A DNA stretch of 64,000 bases from Streptomyces sp. NBC_01214 (GTDB taxonomy: Bacteria > Actinomycetota > Actinomycetes > Streptomycetales > Streptomycetaceae), in the NCBI RefSeq assembly GCF_026340975.1, contig NZ_JAPEOS010000001.1:2254501-2318500 (forward strand), read 5' to 3'. The translations under genes and the position numbers were made by a program. The notes beneath the pieces are model-generated. The model was not told the origin of the DNA, ran no database searches, and saw nothing but the letters and a program-made list of their open reading frames with translations. This document shows, piece after piece, positions 61,617-64,000 of the stretch. Position 1 is the first letter of the stretch; each line of letters begins with the position of its first letter.

Positions 61617-62060
61617 CTACTCGGGCTGGACGACCGTGGCGCCCCAGCGGATGGACGGGGCCGAGGCCGTCACCGAGGCCCCGAAGCCGCCCTGGAGGCC
61701 GGTGCCGAGGGGAACGGTGACGCGCGCCGGGTCGCCTTCGGGGCAGTCGACCGTGAAGGGGGCCGGGTCGCGGTCCGGGTGCTCGTTGAGGTGGAAGGCC
61801 ACCTCTATCGTGCCGCCGCCCGCGCAGCCGAAGGTGATGAACGTGTCCAGCCGGGGCGAGAGGCCGCCCGAGACGAAGCCGCTGGAGCCGGTCAGCTCGG
61901 GGATCCAGATCAGCCCGTCGGGCCCCGGATAGCCGACGATCTCGTCCCCCGCCGAGGCGTGTGCCGTGCCGGCGGCGAGCGTGAGCATGAGCGCCGCGGT
62001 CAGTGTGGTGAACGCGGCGGCCTTGCCGCGCCCGTGTGCCTGCTTCATGTGTTCCCCCAT
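61617..62060 (-). CDS. Small secreted protein of unknown function
   Basis: A 147-residue protein with a signal peptide (HGRGKAAAFTTLTAALMLTL, then AGTAHA) and a mature part of about 110 residues. The mature part is rich in strands, with one Cys pair (FGCAGGG and VDCPEGD). No family is recognised; it could be a small beta-sandwich. GGAG precedes the ATG at 62060. An ATG four codons later, with GGGGGA upstream, is equally possible. Confidence 0.65.
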   Translation of the reverse strand: MGEHMKQAHGRGKAAAFTTLTAALMLTLAAGTAHASAGDEIVGYPGPDGLIWIPELTGSSGFVSGGLSPRLDTFITFGCAGGGTIEVAFHLNEHPDRDPAPFTVDCPEGDPARVTVPLGTGLQGGFGASVTASAPSIRWGATVVQPE

Positions 62061-62220
62061 GGTGTCTCCGGTTCCGACTGACACCGATCACGCTAACCAG
62101 CGGCACTGACAGCGGCCTGTGGCGTTGGGTAGTCGTATCAATCCGTTCCGATGTTTCGCCGACCTGGTCAGGACTACGCTTTCGCGGAGTAAGGGCACTG
62201 TGGAAGCGGGGAGTTGGCTC

Positions 62221-63057
62221 GTGGCCAAGCAGAAGGATCTGAGCGGGGCGCAGACACCGGAGGAGTTCGCCCGCGAGGAACTGCGGCGCCACCGGGAAGC
62301 GGCCGGGCTGACCCAGGAGGGCCTGGGCGAGCGGATCTTCACGAGTGGCGCGTACGTCGGCCAGATGGAGTGCGGCACGCGGCGGCTGCGGCCGGAGATC
62401 GCGGAGCTCATCGACAAGGTCTTCGGCACCGGGGACTACTTCACCCGCCTGGCCAAGGCGTTCAAGTCGAAGTACGAGGAGTACTTCGCCGAAGCGGCCG
62501 AGCTGGAACGTCTGGCGACGGCCATCTACGAGTACGCCTCCACCCTGGTTCCCGGGTTGCTCCAGACGGCCGACTACGCCCGAGCCGTGATGTGGGGCGG
62601 AAACCCCACCGCGCTTGCCGAGTACGTTGATGGTCTGGTCGCGTTTCGTCGGGAGCGCGCACGGCTTCTTGATGACCCAGTAACCCCCGAAATGTGGGTC
62701 GTCCTGCACGAAGCGGTACTGCGGACCGCAGTTGGGGGGCCCGGCGTGATGGCCGCTCAGTTGCGGCACATCTCTGCCTACGTCCGTGCCCATCGGATCA
62801 CCGTGCAGGTGGTGCCTTTCTCGGCTGGATCCCAAGGGGCCCTTGGCTCTTTGGTGACTATCATGCAGTTCGCCGACGCGCCGGACGTGGTGTACACGGA
62901 GGGGCCCTGCGTGGGGCAGCTGGTCGACTATCCGGCGCTGGTACGGCGCCACTGGAAACTCTACGATCTCGCCAGGGCCGCTGCGCTGTCGCCGGAAGTG
63001 TCCCTGACCTTGATCGAGTCAGTGGCGGAGGAATACGCGAAGTGTGTACAAACGTAG
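62221..63057 (+). CDS. XRE-family regulator with DUF5753 (Scr1-type)
   Basis: A 278-residue regulator. The helix-turn-helix (EELRRHREAAGLTQEGLGER, about residues 18-75) is followed by the DUF5753 domain with LVPGLLQTADYARAVM and VQVVPFSAGSQGALGSLVTI. Streptomyces has many such proteins paired with a DUF397 partner, thought to control development or antibiotic genes; some behave like antitoxins. GGGGAG lies seven bases before the GTG at 62221. It overlaps the DUF397 gene by 16 bases. Confidence 0.9.
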   Translation: MAKQKDLSGAQTPEEFAREELRRHREAAGLTQEGLGERIFTSGAYVGQMECGTRRLRPEIAELIDKVFGTGDYFTRLAKAFKSKYEEYFAEAAELERLATAIYEYASTLVPGLLQTADYARAVMWGGNPTALAEYVDGLVAFRRERARLLDDPVTPEMWVVLHEAVLRTAVGGPGVMAAQLRHISAYVRAHRITVQVVPFSAGSQGALGSLVTIMQFADAPDVVYTEGPCVGQLVDYPALVRRHWKLYDLARAAALSPEVSLTLIESVAEEYAKCVQT

Positions 63058-63242
63058 AGGGGCTGTCCTGGCGGAAGTCCTCGTACAGCAACTCCGACAG
63101 CGCCAGCTGCGTCGAGATCTCTGACGACTTCCCCGGCGTCGTCCCCGTCCGCGACACCAAGCTCGCGGGTGCCGGTCCTGTCCTGCTGTTCCCGGTCGCC
63201 GCGTGGGCTCCGTTCATCCGGGCCGTGAAGGGGCGAGGCTGA
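63042..63242 (+). CDS. DUF397 protein
   Basis: A 66-residue member of DUF397, starting with the hallmark LSWRKSSYSNSDSASCVEI and continuing VPVRDTKLAG and WAPFIRAVKGRG. It is the usual partner of the upstream XRE/DUF5753 protein; WhiJ-like pairs are known in Streptomyces. The GTG lies inside the end of that gene. Its 3' end overlaps the convergent UTRA pseudogene by 29 bases. Confidence 0.88.
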   Translation: MCTNVEGLSWRKSSYSNSDSASCVEISDDFPGVVPVRDTKLAGAGPVLLFPVAAWAPFIRAVKGRG

Positions 63243-63754
63243 TTTTGTAGCGCAGCTGCTGGCGCCCGGTCGGCCTGAGCATCACGTCCGCCTGGACGGG
63301 GCTGTCCGCCGCGTCGTTGGTGGTGCGGGCCAGGCGGAGCACCGGTTCGGCCGCTCCGAGGCACAGTTGCTCGCGCTCCCCATCGAGCGGCATCAGCGCC
63401 GTCCTCGACGACCCGGACCCCGATGTGCCCGAGGGCGGCCAGCAGCGTCACCGCGCCGCCGCGGATCTTCGCCGTGCCGGCCAGGGGGGTTCCCGCGGCC
63501 ATGTCCGGGGGGTAGGTGACCGTCAACTCGGTCGGCTCGCCATCGAGTTCGATGATCCTGCGGCGTACCACGACCGTGCTGCCGGCCGTCAGGCCGAGCA
63601 TGGCGGCGACGGCGGCGGGGGCTGCAGTTCCTCCCGCGTGCAGGATGCGCTGACTGCCCCGCCGCCCGGCCCCCAGGGCCTCTTCCGTCCAGGCGTCCGC
63701 CGCGCCGGGCGGGCGCGCGGTCAGGTACGGCAGCGACTTACTGGTCCACTCCAT
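63214..63754 (-). pseudogene. UTRA-domain (GntR-type) regulator, frameshifted
   Basis: The first frame, from MEWTSKSLPYLTARPPG, gives a UTRA ligand-binding domain through VTLLAALGHIGVRVVEDG. At about 63398-63401 homology moves to another frame: LMPLDGEREQLCLGAAEP continues to VQADVMLRPTGRQQLRYKI and a stop at 63214. One or more bases appear to be lost or gained there, so the gene is broken unless this is a sequencing error. There is no helix-turn-helix domain before the UTRA part. It begins inside the end of the hydrolase gene. Confidence 0.65.
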
Positions 63755-64000
63755 GGCCGCCACGGCATGTGCGTTCCGGGCCGTACGGCGCGCTCGCGGC
63801 CAGGGCGGCGACCTCGCGGGCGGCTGTGGCGACGGCCCGGGCGTCCTTCCTCAGGATCGCGCCGTGGTTGCTGGGGACCTTCGCGCTGAGCTGGATGTTC
63901 GGCTTGCGCGCGAACACCGGGTCGAGGCCCGCGCGGATGCGTTCCTGCTCGTCGCCCTTGCTCCCGAAGGACGTTCCCGAAGCCAGTACATACCGCACCG
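63738..64000 (-). CDS. C-terminal end of a probable alpha/beta hydrolase (cut by window edge)
   Basis: The last 87 or so residues of a protein whose start lies outside the window. The segment YVLASGTSFGSKGDEQERIR is followed by VPSNHGAILRKDARAV, where the His could be the catalytic one of an alpha/beta hydrolase. The ATG at 63998 is probably internal. It overlaps the UTRA gene start by 17 bases, so the two may be coupled. Confidence 0.4.
   Translation of the reverse strand, partial: VRYVLASGTSFGSKGDEQERIRAGLDPVFARKPNIQLSAKVPSNHGAILRKDARAVATAAREVAALAASAPYGPERTCRGGHGVDQ

Overview
The window is a stretch of high-GC actinobacterial chromosome, almost certainly from a Streptomyces. Evidence includes many GTG starts, four-base stop/start overlaps, an actinobacterial T-box in front of ileS, a PriA (dual HisA/TrpF) in place of HisA, a TrpM-type small protein, DUF397 and HGxxPAAW proteins, and a gene order that I recall (not checked) as the conserved core region of Streptomyces coelicolor around ileS, dnaE, his, trp and gltBD. 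No rRNA, tRNA, CRISPR array, prophage or insertion sequence was found.

Layout. 1-9.1 kb: ileS with its T-box leader, divergent from a histone-tailed DksA/TraR zinc-finger protein, lspA, an RluA-type pseudouridine synthase, a GNAT acetyltransferase and a Na+/H+ antiporter. 8.5-17.4 kb: an SRPBCC/TetR divergent pair around a perfect operator-like palindrome, an MscS channel, a dienelactone hydrolase, a secreted M43-type metalloprotease, a Tat-exported PhoD phosphatase, a membrane-anchored thioredoxin-like protein, a small membrane protein and a DUF2252 protein. 17.5-28.7 kb: dnaE, a tiny basic protein, an NYN-domain protein, an ABC exporter, a membrane protein, a LON-domain protein with YbaK, and a beta-helix-like membrane protein. 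28.7-36.2 kb: hisD-C-B, a 55-residue membrane protein, hisH, priA, ridA and hisF, then a repeat-filled gap and hisI. 36.2-45 kb: trpE, a Trp-associated membrane protein, an HGxxPAAW protein, DUF2752, trpC-trpM-trpB-trpA, a second thioredoxin-like protein and lgt. 45.2-53.8 kb: a minus-strand, translationally coupled seven-gene operon with four ADP-ribosylglycohydrolase paralogues, a ribokinase, a CoA-transferase and a CoA-ester lyase. 54-61.2 kb: a VIT1-type membrane protein and gltB-gltD. 61.2-64 kb: a tandem duplication, a small secreted protein, an XRE/DUF397 pair, a frameshifted UTRA-domain gene and the end of an alpha/beta hydrolase cut by the window edge.

How the genes work together. 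The his and trp blocks share PriA: no trpF is present here, so PriA would supply the isomerase step of both pathways. hisG, hisE and trpD are not in the window. The GltBD glutamate synthase supplies glutamate, and hisH and trpE/trpG-type enzymes consume glutamine, so much of the window is core nitrogen and amino-acid metabolism. Lipoprotein maturation appears twice, with lspA at the left and lgt in the middle.

The least explained parts are the ADP-ribosylglycohydrolase operon, the dispersed CGCCGGCG palindromic element found eight times between genes, the repeat-rich gap after hisF, and the perfect inverted repeat in front of hisD. Many genes also show a -10-like hexamer exactly 5-8 bases before the start codon, which points to leaderless transcription.
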